In this document: positions 36,572 to 48,154 of the stretch, piece by piece
How the letters are laid out: each line of letters starts with the position of its first letter
Position numbering within the stretch: position 1 is the first letter of the stretch
DNA from: Amphiura filiformis
Taxonomy: Eukaryota > Echinodermata > Ophiuroidea > Amphilepidida > Amphiuridae
Direction: 5' to 3'
Length of the DNA: 64,000 nucleotides
NCBI RefSeq assembly: GCF_039555335.1
Contig: NC_092628.1
Coordinates: 67,770,292-67,834,291, forward strand
Position numbers and translations under genes: made by a program
Notes under the pieces: generated by a model
Databases searched by the model: none
What the model was told of the DNA's origin: nothing
The model's input: only the letters and a program-made list of their open reading frames with translations

Positions 36572-36740
36572 TACTTGACGTAGTGTTTCAATTGTCATGA
36601 AGGTGACTGGGTATGGTGCCTTTTGTTTGTGTTTGTTTGAAACTGCTTTTGGAAACCCACTGAAAGTCATAGGCCCTAATGAAGCAGCCAAAACAATACC
36701 AGGTTAAACATGGAAGTTTATAAAAACCTATTAAATAACC

Positions 36741-37407
36741 TTAAGGGATCTAAAATGGCGTTTATTGCGTTTCGACAGTATTTTTTGTGGGACATGAGAG
36801 CACCTCAGACCTATCGAATTGCATTCTGAATACGAAGCATGTCTTTCTGATATCAAATAATTTTCATTTTTTGAAAATCACAATATAATACAAATTTTAT
36901 GACAAATTATAAAAATTTGATATTTTTCAAATTTTGATATATAACAGTCCTCGAAGTAAATTATATAAATCTAATGATATATTCTTAAAGTGTATGTAGC
37001 AGGAAGGAAAAGCTGACGGTCAATTGAAAATTTTGACCTTTCATATTGAAGATATGGATTTTTTCCCCAAAAAGACCTAATTTTTTTGGTGTTTTGGGAA
37101 AAAAATCCATATCTTCAATACGAAAGGTCAAAATTTCAATTGATCGTCGGGCTTTTCATCCCACCTACATACACTTTAAGTATAAATCATCAGATTTACA
37201 AAGTTTACTTCAAGTACTGTTAAATATCAAAAATATCAATTTTTAATGATTTGCCATAAAATGTGTATTAAATTGCTAATTTCAAAAAGTCAAAATTATT
37301 TGATATCAGAATGACATTCTTCGTATTCAGAATGCAATTCGATATGTCTGATGTGCTCTGATGTCCCAAAATAAATACTGTCCAAACGTTCATACCCCAG
37401 CCCTTAA
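36741..37407. mobile_element. TTAA-flanked long foldback element, family D
   Basis: TTAAGGG at both ends; arms of about 300 bp are reverse complements (ACAGTATTTTTTGTGGGACAT, TTGCATTCTGAATACGAA, GAAGATATGGATTTTTTCCC). Almost the whole 667 bp can fold on itself. A second copy, itself interrupted, spans 48738-51641. Confidence 0.85.
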
Positions 37408-38766
37408 GGAAAACATTTGTGGCAACAATAAGCCTTGCATTGAAAGTCATGGTTAAAGTGTGTTGAGTACCACCCCAAAGTTTCCCATCACATAGGCCTA
37501 CATGTACATGATATTACATAATAATATATAGCATAGCTATACATTTAGGTATAGCGCTTAATTATGACAAATATGGCTAGGCCTATAGGCCTACATGTCA
37601 AATTAAAAACAAACCCGAACACAAGTCTGAAGGGTGTAGTGAAAATGGCAACCGGGGATGGGGGGGGGGGGGGGTAGGTCATACAAAATTCACCTGGAGA
37701 TAGGAGGGACAGAAGATTATAATCCCCTATAATAACACGCTAATTTTTCTAGGTTTGGACCGTGGATTTTCCCATGGACCTCAAGCGTGCGTCTCTTAAT
37801 ACGGACTAACCTAGGTAAACAAACAAACAGACAGACAAAATGGTTTTCATAATCATGGAATCCATATAAATTGAAATTGCAGGCTATCACGGGAGCAAAT
37901 TTTTAAAATTCACCTCATTTACCAGAAAACCCAATTGGGGATTTGGGCTACCAAATCGCTGGTTGGGCAATCTTTGCTTTTCAATGGAAAATTGCCCTGG
38001 ATGACAACAATGAAAATATCGACTATTTCTGCTGGTTGCTCACGAGATAAAAGTTTGACATTTTCGGAGCATAAAGGGTAAAATAAAAACGGAAATTCTG
38101 ACAAAACTATAATATATAGACCCACACGATGTGCCTTACAGAGGTGGGAAATATCTTTCTTTAGCAAACTATATTAGTTTGAGACGCTAAAAAATCAATT
38201 CCGTACAAAGCTCGCGGGCGGACGCAAGGCCTATAAAAATCAAAAATATCACACTAAAAGACACAATTTGATGCTTAATTTTAACACCAGGATTTTTAAA
38301 AAAATGTATATCCAAGCAATAAGTTTTTAACTGACATTACTGAAGAAAAAAAAATATTGCTTTATATTTGACCGAGAAAACTAATTTCATAGCAAAAAGG
38401 TGTATCTCTGAATTGTGCTATTTTAACATGTGTCGATCGACTTTTAGCGCGACTAAGCATTTCTAAAGAATCGGTTGTCCAGGTTGCTGACTGAAATGGG
38501 GATGGCAAAGAGTATTTAAAGTGTCCCATCACACTAAAAGCCTTGCTGTATGTTGTTTATTGGAATAAGAGTGTATGTATGCAGTATAAGTATATAATAT
38601 ACAGAATACTTTTACAAGCAAACACAGGTGACTAAGCAAAAAATTGGATGTGAACTATTTAAGACAATCAACAGGTTTAAATACATTTTGTATGTATCCA
38701 AAGGTACCAAAGGTAGACAGTTTAGTGCATAGACCTATTTGACAGGGAAAAAAAGGAACCTGTATA
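37408..38766 (+). other. Intron DNA, no exon seen
   Basis: A G-run of about 15 at 37661-37676 and the diverged inverted partner of 35240-35620. No exon recognised. Confidence 0.5.
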
Positions 38767-39125
38767 CTGTGGATCTTGGACTAACAAACAAATATTTCCA
38801 CAGTGACCTTTTTGTCAGACCTACGGTTAAGAGGTCATAGGTCAAAACAGGTAGAAATTTCAAATTGCCTCTATGGAGCTCAAACTTGGTGGGTGGGTGG
38901 ACCTTGGACTAACAAACAAAAGTTTCCACAGTGACCTTTTTGTCAGACCTACGGTTAAGAGGTCATAGGTCAAAAAACGTACAAATTTCAAATTGCTCAT
39001 GGCGCTTAAACTTGTGGGTGGGTGTAACTTTGGCCAAGGAAGCTCAGGTTTGTGTTTGTTAGGTCATCCATGGTCAAAGGTCAGGTCAAATTTCAAATTG
39101 AGGGCGAAAGTCAGGTCAAATTGCA
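38767..39125. repeat. Two-unit tandem repeat with AGGTCA half-sites
   Basis: Units of about 130 bp start near 38767 and 38899 (CTTGGACTAACAAACAAA, CCACAGTGACCTTTTTGTC, GAGGTCATAGGTCAAAA). The following stretch has TGGTCAAAGGTCA at 39071-39083, a DR1-type nuclear-receptor arrangement. Confidence 0.75.
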
Positions 39126-39623
39126 AAAAGCTACAATTGAGCTCAGCTGTGAGGAAAGTGGTCCCACCCTGATTTTGAGATCTGCAAAAGCCAATAACCA
39201 TGATAACCGCGAAATACGGGTAACCGCCTAGTACTGTATAATACCCCCGTGTATGCACTAATGTATGAATTATACATGTAACAAAAAAACTGCTGCTTTT
39301 GATGATGGTAGAGATTGGGAGCATTGCAAATCATGCTACATGGACACCATTGGTCCAGTCAATCTATAGTTCAGGTCAAACCATAATAATATTGGCAGGA
39401 TAAACATTGTGTCATGCTTGCTACCAGGTCCGTGCTGGCGAAGTGCGATCCTCCGAAAATTGGCAAAAGTATACAAAAAGTCCCAAAGGTTTTTTACACG
39501 TTTTTGGTTTGAAAAAGGTCCAAGTTTGGGGAAGAAAGTCCACTTTTCACAAAATCGCCCCCCCCCTGAAAAAAAAGTCCACTTGGCTGCATATTTTCAC
39601 TATAAACTACTTATTCCAAACAG
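39126..39623 (+). other. Intron DNA before terminal exon A
   Basis: No exon seen. It ends with CCAAACAG, the phase-0 acceptor of terminal exon A. Confidence 0.55.
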
Positions 39624-39992
39624 CATGTAACAGGGGAAGTGTTTAAAGTTGACGAGAACATGTTAGATGTATTGGATGAGTTAGAGCGGCACCCAGTATT
39701 TTACAGAAGACGACTGACAAATATCCAACTCACTCATACCAAGGATGCGATAAGTACAGCAGATGATATGAAAGCAGGAGAGCAGGAGATGTGTCAGAGC
39801 GGAGAAGGAACCATTCTGGAATGCATGTGTTATTTCATACCTAATTTTAGAGATGAATTGTTAGAGATTACCTTTGATGAGGCTTATGATGGATACAGAA
39901 ATCCACGACATGCATACATACCACGGGAGAAGAGAACAATGACTAAAGAAGAACAAAGACTACATGTCCGGACATATGTACAAAAACAATAG
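39624..39992 (+). CDS. GGACT: GGACT-like terminal exon A
   Basis: Acceptor ccaaacag, then HVTGEVFKVDENMLDVLDELERHP. This aligns with the family's GEVY.VDE.ML..LD..E and keeps the catalytic Glu (in LDELE). The exon gives 122 residues and a stop at 39992; with shared exon 1 this makes a 185-residue enzyme. A loop of about 30 residues precedes CMCYF, followed by ...FDEAYDGYRNPRHAYIPREKR and a charged tail. Frame and phase are fully compatible with exon 1, 5.65 kb upstream. No AATAAA was found close after the stop. Confidence 0.85.
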   Translation, partial: HVTGEVFKVDENMLDVLDELERHPVFYRRRLTNIQLTHTKDAISTADDMKAGEQEMCQSGEGTILECMCYFIPNFRDELLEITFDEAYDGYRNPRHAYIPREKRTMTKEEQRLHVRTYVQKQ

Positions 39993-41066
39993 CAAATCAA
40001 TAGATAGTGAGTTGATTTTACCTCAATTTTTGCAACTAACTATGGTGATGGTCAGTCTAGGATGGAAAGCGTGATTGGTATATGTCAGAGCAGGGAAGTG
40101 TTGCACTCCCATGGTCAGAGTAAAATGCTGCAAAAGTTGACTACATTTGATACATCGCATAAAAATGACATAATGACATCATGTACCATATTCATTCCAT
40201 TAACCGCCCATGCCCTAATAAGCGCCCACCCAATAACTTCACAACAAACTGCCCATGCAAATCTGGATCATGGCCCGAAACATGGCACACTGATGATGAT
40301 GGTTGAATTATTTGGGACCATTTTTATGTATTTAATTATGTATACAATTGATGTAAAAAGTAAGCGCCCACCCAAACTGACTTTGTTAAGCGCCCTGGGC
40401 GGTTATTGGAATGACTATGGTACTACATCTACTTGAAAAAAACTAATCATGTGAAGTGTAAATGGCTGTAACCATTTGTAACCTGAGTAGTTATTGATAT
40501 AACCTTTTTTATGTTGTACATGCCTGGAGATGGGTAAGGGGGGTACTCATGTATACAGGAATGTGCCGCTCCAATGGGTCAGTTGAGAAATCCTTAGCCA
40601 TGGGTAGGCTTTTCAAGTGACAAATCCTTACACATGGATCCTGTTTTTGACACTAGCCCTTAGCAGTGGGTTAGATTTGAGCACATCGTTCTGATGGCAC
40701 TTTTCAATATTAACCTGAATTAAATTCCTGGGATTCAATTCGATTAATTCAACCCCGAATCACGGTTTTGGCGATAAATAATCAAGAGAGGGCACTGTGT
40801 AACTTAATAAGTGACAGAGGGTGAGAGATCAGCTGTTGTGTTTAAAATCTCGGGTTAGTAACCCTTAGGCATGGGTACTTTTCCTGCAAAATTACCCTTA
40901 GAAGTGGGTATGGGTTTTGAGGCTGGAGCTGCACACCCCCATCCAAAATAAATCCGAGTACCCCCAGGTGTAAATGAAACGTGTTAAGAGGTATCAGATC
41001 CTTAATCCTTAATCCTTCTAATCATGTTTATGGTGAGTTGCGGTGTTTAATCCTGGGCAATACTAA
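39993..41066 (+). other. DNA between terminal exons A and B, no exon seen
   Basis: Presumed 3' UTR and intron sequence. Diverged phrases of CCTTAG.CATGGGTA lie near 40590-40920. No further exon copy recognised. Confidence 0.5.
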
Positions 41067-41424
41067 CCCTAAACACTACACCTCTGGCCAATTTTGTGCC
41101 TATTTTTGCATTTTTCTCAAAAATTGTAGTGCATTGGTGACAAGTAAGATATGTATATTATAGGGGCAAGGACTACAACTACTGCACTGAAAATGTAGCA
41201 ACTCAAGGCAAGTAGTTATTGATTTATTGATCAAATATTGGTTTTCCCTCATTTTTGACTGTAACTCCACAACTGTTGTCTGTGCTGAAATAAATTTTCC
41301 AGTGCAGTAGTTGTAGTCCTTGCCCCTATAATATACATATATTACTTGTCACCAATGCGCTATAATTTCTGAGAAAAATACAAAAATAGGCACAAAATTT
41401 TCCAGGGGTGTAGTACCCCCTTAA
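41067..41424. mobile_element. Foldback element, family 1, left end decayed
   Basis: Right end GGGGTGTAGTACCCCC plus TTAA is intact and the left end is eroded (ACACTACACCTCTGGCC). The body is the same as 19998-20500 and 56118-56494. Confidence 0.8.
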
Positions 41425-42176
41425 CATCATCCAAATGGCAAAATTCATACGCCACTGAAGAGGGATGCCCCACCAACAAAATAAGGCTAAATGCTATGCC
41501 AGTGAATAAAGCACCGATGAGTGTCTTACCAAGAAATAACATTGATAATACATCCTAAAATGGTGTAATTTGTGGGCACTAGGAAGGCAGAATATGGGCA
41601 TAACTAATCATGGAATGGGGTGGGGGAAGGAATGAGGACAAATGCAAAACAAACAAAAAGAGAGAGATGGGGGGGGGGGGGAAGGGAGAGAGAAAGAATA
41701 ACAAATGAGAGAAAAGATGATGCATTGAGAGGGAAAGAGTCAGAGACAAGGGAGAATACTACCATGATTGAGTTATTCACTGATAAACAGAAAAGGGCCA
41801 ATTTTGACCTTTTCTTTGCTAAAGTTTTCATATCTAAGGGGTCCAGAATCACCAGTGACATTTCCTTTCCATTTTCTGTCCCAGCAAATTGTATTTTCCA
41901 GCATTTAAGTTGGTTCTGAATTTGACAGCCTCACTCATGCGATGATTAAAGTGCATGCACACTTTGCTTTGTTTTGAATGTCAGATTTTGCCTTTATCAT
42001 ATTGCTTTCATGTACATGTACCATTTGTTCAGTTCATTAGAACACCCATGCTTTTTCCAGAAATGCAATGAATTTGAGGGTGTTTTTGAGCCAAAATCAT
42101 TGATAATAATCCCATTAAGTGTTTGGTCCAGTAGATTACTGAATGCATCTTTATTATATCTTCTTTAATAAAACAG
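41425..42176 (+). other. Intron DNA before terminal exon B
   Basis: (GA)n and a G-run near 41656-41700. It ends with the acceptor ttctttaataaaacag. Confidence 0.5.
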
Positions 42177-42505
42177 CATGTTATTGGAGAGTTATACAGC
42201 ATTGACAATAAGACACTACAGGCGCTGGATAGTTTAGAACATCATCCAACATGGTATTGCAGAAAACCGATATCAGTAGCCATGGTAACGGGATCAACAA
42301 CAGCAAAGATAGTACTGTCGACAATATTCAAGAGTGTATTTGTTACCTCTTACAGAATTGCGCTGATGATTTGTTGAATTTAACATTTGAAGACAAGTAT
42401 GATGCGTATGGGAAAGCTGGACATGAGTATACACCACCAGAAAAGAGGCAGATGGATGGAGAGCAATTGAAAGACTATTTGATTAAAGTTACACAGAAGC
42501 AGTGA
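42177..42505 (+). pseudogene. GGACT: GGACT-like terminal exon B, frameshifted
   Basis: Acceptor aaaacag, then HVIGELYSIDNKTLQALDSLEHHP in phase 0, with the catalytic Glu retained. The frame then shifts by one base, somewhere between about 42250 and 42325. The expected continuation (IQECICYLL...FEDKYDAYG..GHEYTPPEKR...TQKQ) lies one frame over and ends at 42505. As read, splicing from exon 1 would stop at 42375-42377, after the catalytic Glu but before the C-terminal strands. AATAAA follows at 42579-42584. It is a dying exon, a polymorphic allele or a base-calling error. Confidence 0.75.
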
Positions 42506-43096
42506 GCCCTGTGTAATATAGCAATGTCAAGTCTTGTGTAATTTGGTTGAAACTTTTCATAATGCTGAAGTACACTCTAATAAATGCCCCTCTAATAAAA
42601 GCCACCCCCTCATATTTTTAAATAAAAGTAACCAAAATGCAAAAACTGCCATGCCATAGCATGTATAGGTAAAGCTTAAAACCTGGCATTATGTTGGGCA
42701 TTGTGGTCGCCAAAGTGACGGACCCGCAAATAATTTATGATAAAAAAGAATTTAAACAGGAAGTAAACTGGAAGTAGGGAGCATTTATTGGAGAGAATAT
42801 GATACATTAGTGATACATTATATCAGAAGTTGTGACATTATTTGAAAAACAAATAAAACGTAAATATTATGATGATACCCTTCATCAAAGGACTGTGTTC
42901 AACTTTTATTATTTTCTTTATCATTGTTTTTTGCAAGCTTATTTGATGTTTATAGCAAACCCACTTTGCCATCTGCTGATACCCTTATGATGCGTCACAT
43001 TTTTCATCAAATTTATATCTGTCACCACTTTTAAAACTTCACTCATCATGCTCGTAAACCATTTCTTACATGTAAATTCTTACATGTTTTCAACAG
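42506..43096 (+). other. DNA between terminal exons B and C
   Basis: Two possible polyadenylation signals (42579, 42594) just after exon B. It ends with ttttcaacag, the acceptor of exon C. Confidence 0.55.
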
Positions 43097-43435
43097 AATT
43101 TTGTTGGGGAAGTCTTCAGTGTTGATGATGCCATGTTAAAAACTCTGGACATGTTAGAGCGCCACCCACACTATTACAGACGAAAACCAATGCAAGTCAA
43201 GTATACCCACCTTATTGACAGCGATGCTGCATCACGGTGTAATATGATTGCCAATGAGGGTGCTATGCAAGACTGTGATGGTTACATTTTAGAGAACTGC
43301 CATCATTCGTTAATGGAGTTGCCATTTTTGGAGTTATTTGACACAGCTGTACATGAATACCATCGCATTGAGACAAGAGATATGCCACCAAAGGAGCAAA
43401 GGGAATACTTGGAGAGAACTGTACATAAACATTAA
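43097..43435 (+). CDS. GGACT: GGACT-like terminal exon C
   Basis: Acceptor ttttcaacag, then NFVGEVFSVDDAMLKTLDMLERHP, phase 0, with the catalytic Glu in LDMLE. It gives 112 residues to a stop at 43435; with exon 1 the product is 175 residues. The loop before DGYILEN is shorter than in exon A, and the C-terminal part (FLELFDTAVHEYHRIE) lacks the Tyr-rich YDGYRNP stretch. The sequence is as diverged from exon A as paralogues would be, so the exon duplication is old and the copies look maintained. Confidence 0.83.
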   Translation, partial: NFVGEVFSVDDAMLKTLDMLERHPHYYRRKPMQVKYTHLIDSDAASRCNMIANEGAMQDCDGYILENCHHSLMELPFLELFDTAVHEYHRIETRDMPPKEQREYLERTVHKH

Positions 43436-44232
43436 CTTGTTAACCCCATGAGAACTACCTGCTGATTGGTCTAAAAGAAGTTATCATTATCAATAGCACC
43501 AATCAGCAACATTGTTAGAATAATTTCACCACACAAAAAAATTGGGGTGAATTATTTGCAAAGCTCCATTCTGATTGGTGATTTTAGTGAATATATGCAG
43601 GGCATGACATGGGTTACCATCTGTATATCCACTGTTAACTGATTTAATCAAGTCATCATGCAAGTCAGGCTAATTATCAATTGAATACCTGGGAGGAAGA
43701 AGGGCCCAACTCCATCAAAACTATTGCTGAGATATTAAGAAAAAACTTAATATTTGGAAAAGTTTGACAGACATAATGTTTTCATCTTCAGGGGACCTTT
43801 AATACACAAACATATATTATTACATACGTTGAAATCGCAACGCTCCTTCGCCTCCGCTTACGCTTAAATATCTATGATTACATACATGTGAAATGATATG
43901 TGATGTTTCCATGGCAACGCTACAGGTCTTAATACAAACTGGTGTTTGGCCCTTTTTCCACTAATATACAACAAGTGCTAGTTCCGTAAGCAGATATGTG
44001 TTATAAATCAATGTATTCTGGCTAGAATACTGTGTTTAAATCAAACATATTCTGTGGGAAAGAAGTGACATTTCACTGGTAACTTTGGCCTGAGTGATCA
44101 AATCATGAAGTAACATAAGTGTGTATTAGTGACTTATATCCGCCTTCCAATTTGGTAATAAGACACTTTTTCTCACCTTAATTGACAGCCATATCTTGCT
44201 TCTATGTAATTTTCAGTTATTTTCTTCAACAG
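43436..44232 (+). other. DNA between terminal exons C and D
   Basis: No exon or strong repeat seen. It ends with ttttcttcaacag, the acceptor of exon D. Confidence 0.5.
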
Positions 44233-44607
44233 CGTGTACAAGGTGAGGTGTATAGCATCAACAACACAATGTTAGAAGCTTTGGATAAACTAGAACGCCA
44301 CCCTAAAGTCCACACAAGAAACAAGATAGACATTGAAATGAACCCTACTTCAAGGAGTGAAGATGAGAAGACATCTCTCGATTCTACAGTCCCTGACGAG
44401 GCATCCATAGGGTGTGGTGAAATCCAATCATGTTGGTGTTACACATATAGGAAATACACAGATGAAATGGTAGATTTACCTTGTTTTGATGTCTATGATG
44501 CTGTATGTAATCCTGCACATGAATTTACGTGGGATACTGTGTACAGTAAGCAAATGACAAGAGATGAAGCATTGGCATATATAGTGAGCAAAACCTTGAA
44601 GGAATGA
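44233..44607 (+). CDS. GGACT: GGACT-like terminal exon D
   Basis: Acceptor ttcttcaacag, then RVQGEVYSINNTMLEALDKLERHP, phase 0, with the catalytic Glu in LDKLE. The exon gives 124 residues to a stop at 44607 and a 187-residue product with exon 1. It has the longest loop (Ser/Asp/Glu-rich) before SCWCYTY, then FDVYDAVCNPAHEF. A hairpin-forming MITE begins about 30 bases after the stop, inside the presumed 3' UTR. No further terminal exon was seen to the right. Confidence 0.85.
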   Translation, partial: RVQGEVYSINNTMLEALDKLERHPKVHTRNKIDIEMNPTSRSEDEKTSLDSTVPDEASIGCGEIQSCWCYTYRKYTDEMVDLPCFDVYDAVCNPAHEFTWDTVYSKQMTRDEALAYIVSKTLKE

Positions 44608-44637
44608 GAACTAGACGCTCTATAATGTGTCTTGTTG

Positions 44638-44813
44638 AGAGTAACGCTATGTTGGAATTTGCAGTGGCAGATTTGAATCACGCATGCTGACTTAATCCCG
44701 CGGGGTGTATACACATGCGTAGAAGAACGATTTGTCCGTACGCTGGCGACACAACTATGTAAACACACTGATTAGAATCTGCCACTGCAAAGTCCAACAT
44801 AGTGTTACTGTCA
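44638..44813. mobile_element. MITE in the 3' flank of exon D
   Basis: Inverted ends of about 35 bp (AGTAACGCTATGTTGGAATT, GCAGTGGCAGATT) with two to three mismatches. The 100-bp interior has no coding capacity. Confidence 0.8.
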
Positions 44814-45124
44814 ATGAGATGAGACAGACTATAATTGAACTCAGGGAGGCAAAGAGATTAGACCAAAGAGAACACACTCAACCATGTCTGGCAGTGGGTC
44901 GCTCATGGACTGCAAGATAGTGTACAATGTACCTCCAGATTATTTTGACATTCATGCACCTGGTAAACATTGATTTAAAGTGGTTGTGATTTTGCCGATT
45001 AAATACCAGAGACAAAGTCAGTGTACACTATTTTGGTCTCCATACGTGACAACCAACTTCCAGATATATACCATAGCATTACACCAAGTTATTATATTTT
45101 TGGGCCAGAGGCCTTTATACACTA
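44814..45124. other. Intergenic DNA, no gene seen
   Basis: Nothing recognised. Confidence 0.4.
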
Positions 45125-45495
45125 TTCTATTACCCTCATAACCCATTATTCAAAATAATGGGTCGCAATGAACGGGTCAAGCACCATTAGTCAATATTAT
45201 GCGCATAGCATTATGCTTGGTTATGTGTACAATCAGGGATATACAAGATAATGCGCTGTCATGCCACCTTGAGGTAAACAACCTAAAATATTTGGGCAAA
45301 AAAAAGTGATATTTTTCCTTTAACTTACACTATTTTGTGGTAATATAATAGAAATAAAGGGTGTAACATTATCCTTTACACCCAAATACTGTGTCCTTGG
45401 CAGTAAAAATGTGCGCCTCACCCATTATTTACATTTTTACTGCTTCGGACACATTATTTGGGTGTAAAGGATACTCCATTACCTTTAATTTCTGA
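45125..45495. mobile_element. Foldback element related to 22130-22630
   Basis: Arms 45350-45409 and 45434-45495 are inverted copies (ATCCTTTACACCCAAAT, CTTGGCAGTAAAAAT). It shares the left part CCCATTATTCAAAAT with the copy in the minus GGACT intron. Confidence 0.65.
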
Positions 45496-45900
45496 AATAA
45501 AGTCTCTTTTGAGGGATGAAATGAAATTGAATACCATGTCTTATGGTTCTCGTTGGGGTCACAAGTAATAAAGGATGGCATATTCTTCTGACAGGAATAG
45601 GGAGCAGATGATGGGGGGGGGGTAAGGTCCAGGGGTATAGGTAATTACATGCTATGACAACTAAATGTTGCCAGAAGAACCACTGGTCCGAGCTCTATAT
45701 CAGATTTCAAAATTCCATGTGATAAGACAGGGAAGTACCACTATAATTGAAGACCGAATTAAAAAGCCTAGTTTGTGTCTGACGTCAAGGCAAAGGCACA
45801 ACGTGATTGGTTGCTGACCTGCACAGTGCAGCACTTTTGGTCTGGTTGACAGGATGTCATTACGCAAACTAGTCTTTTTATTTCGGTCTTCAATTTTAGT

Positions 45901-46062
45901 CGGTGGCGGCACCAGGAATTTTTTTCGGGGAGGAATTGACAAATTTTGTGCAAAGTTGCTGCAAGATGCAGAAATTTATGCAATTTGGTGAGTTTTGCAT
46001 CTAAACTGAGGTGCAAGAAAAATATTGGGGGGAGGGCAATTACCCCAGTAGCGCGGCCACTG
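45901..46062. mobile_element. Short foldback element, GGTGGCGGC ends
   Basis: CGGTGGCGGCACC at the left and GCGCGGCCACTG at the right, with G-rich inner sequence. It resembles the 24958-25135 and 52663-53012 elements in its ends. No clear target duplication. Confidence 0.5.
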
Positions 46063-47070
46063 ATATAGGGGTACTTCCCCGATTAAGATAAGATGTGGTT
46101 GGGATATTGAGAGCATTTCACCTAATCTTTTGATAATTGTGATAATGTGTGTTTCTCAATTAACAAATCAAAAAATGAAATATAATGAAACCAAAAAAAT
46201 CAGACCAATTGCAAATATATTTGTTCTGGAAATGAAATGTGTGACAAAATTGTATCACACAAGGAAGCTAATCATCAATTACAACAGAACCTGAAAATGG
46301 GCCAACTGAGAAATGATCTTGACTAAGTAATACTATGTATTATGTTCATCCTTAGCAATTTACCGTATATAATTATAAAAATTCCTTTAAAACCATTTAT
46401 CGTAAGACTAAAATGGGTTTCCATTAATTTCGTATAGAGGTTATCTGTGTTCTATAAGTTGCATATCCTATCAGCGACTGCTATACCGTGTTTAGGACTT
46501 TCAAAAGAAGTACCTGCATGTGCAACCATGTGCAACTTCAAAATAGCCCACCAAAGTCATCCAGGTAACTCTGAGGTCGTGCATTGAATTGGTTTGAATG
46601 AGGAATACTACGGGAATCAGCATCTTTTGTTAGAAGTCACGCATGAGTAAAGTGAATAACCTCTATTTCAAGCGTAATTCCTGCTGTATATACAACTATT
46701 TTACTGGCATCCAGTGCATATTAGTAAACAATAATAAAATCAAAACCAAGTAAGTTGTGTTTTTATTTCTGAGCACGCAATGTGCCTACTTTTAATCAAA
46801 ACAGTTGTGAATTAATCTAGAAAGACTGAAATTTGAAGCAATTTGCAACTACAAGCCAATATAGGGGCGCTGCCGTAGCGGGCACCCCAAAAAGGATAGT
46901 CCAATGAAAAGACATTTATGCAATAAGTTCAACTTTGAAAAAAATAAGAGAAAAATTAGAATTAATAAAGAAGAAATATGAAAACAAAGTCGTGCTTGTG
47001 TTCAACTTTCGTTGTGCAATATTTTGATGGTTAGCCACTCTTGACACCCCTGTCATCTTGCGCTCATATG
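46063..47070. other. Intergenic DNA, no gene seen
   Basis: AT-rich, no recognised feature. Confidence 0.45.
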
Positions 47071-47437
47071 TTAAAGCCATAATGTACGATCTTATAATAT
47101 GAAATTGGTTAAAAAAATTTCAAACCTGATTTTTTTGCATATTTGTAATGTTTACACATGTCCCAACTTGCACCTAAATGGAAATCCCAAATCTGTTGTC
47201 TTTGTAGGTCAATAGAGCAAAGTTGGACATATTATCATAATTTAAAAATTATGATAATATGTCCTCCCATAGAACTGCATGTTAAATGGCCAAAATAACC
47301 AGTGTGGTTTCTTTCACTTTACCTTGTTATTTCAGGACATCAACCCTTCCCTTCAGTTATTACTAATATTATTTCAACATTGTGAATAAAGAATAACAAA
47401 ATTAAAATTTGACGGAAATCGTACATTAAGGCTTTAA
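47071..47437. mobile_element. TTAA-flanked foldback element, family C, uninterrupted
   Basis: TTAA at both ends, with ends AGCCATAATGTACGAT and ATCGTACATTAAGGCT. Internal palindrome ACATATTATCATAATTT. It shows the empty-site state of the insertion at 18191-18563. Confidence 0.85.
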
Positions 47438-47808
47438 GTATACGTAAGTACTTTTAGAATACGGAGTTGAAACTTAGCAGACAATTGCAGGAAGGATGAA
47501 TAAATAATATCGGAAAAAGTTGCAATGTTTTGTGGTACCATCACAAAATGCAATTTATTTTCTACATGTAACCTTTTTATGGGACACCTTGTATATATTA
47601 TAATTGTATATATGATATGATAAAGCAGTTCTTTGATATGATAGAATCAATATGGTCTGATATTATAAAATGATAATTTTTTATGGTAAGATGGTACTAG
47701 TAAGCATACAATAACCTCCTTGTTGAGGTTTTAAGATAAAAGAAAGAAAGAAACAGTCACTGATACAGGAAAATTTGTAAAATAATTGGGACATAATTTA
47801 TTATACTA
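47438..47808. other. Intergenic DNA, no gene seen
   Basis: AT-rich; an AAAGAAAGAAA run near 47740. Confidence 0.4.
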
Positions 47809-48154
47809 CAGTTTGTATCAAAATGATTGGTACCCATCAGCTTTGTTGTCCACGCCTGCTTCTCCCAAATTCATCATTACTTCCTTGGGCAGGAGAAAAA
47901 AACTTACGTATCTTTGGCCCCTGAACATGTTTAAAGCAAAACCTCCTATGTAAACTGTTTGTAGTTTTGTTTTAAACATGTTCTAGGGCCAAAGACACAG
48001 GTTTTTTCTGCCCATTTTAGATCCTTTTCAAATAACCACAATTTATAGATTTATTACATAATTCTACAAGGTGGATGTTAAAGTGCATTTTGTTGGGGTA
48101 TTCTTGTCCACACTCACTGATTACATTGGGTATCAATCATTTTGATACACCCTG
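47809..48154. mobile_element. Tc1/mariner-type MITE
   Basis: Inverted ends CAG.TTGTATCAAAATGATTG and CAATCATTTTGATACACCCTG with TA on both sides. Inner arms around TCTTTGGCCCCT and AACATGTTTAAA are also inverted. The TA duplication fits Tc1/mariner. Confidence 0.8.

Noticed and set aside
37661-37676. Long G-run as a regulatory quadruplex
   Set aside because: A pure homopolymer of uncertain length is a common assembly weak spot; no supporting context.
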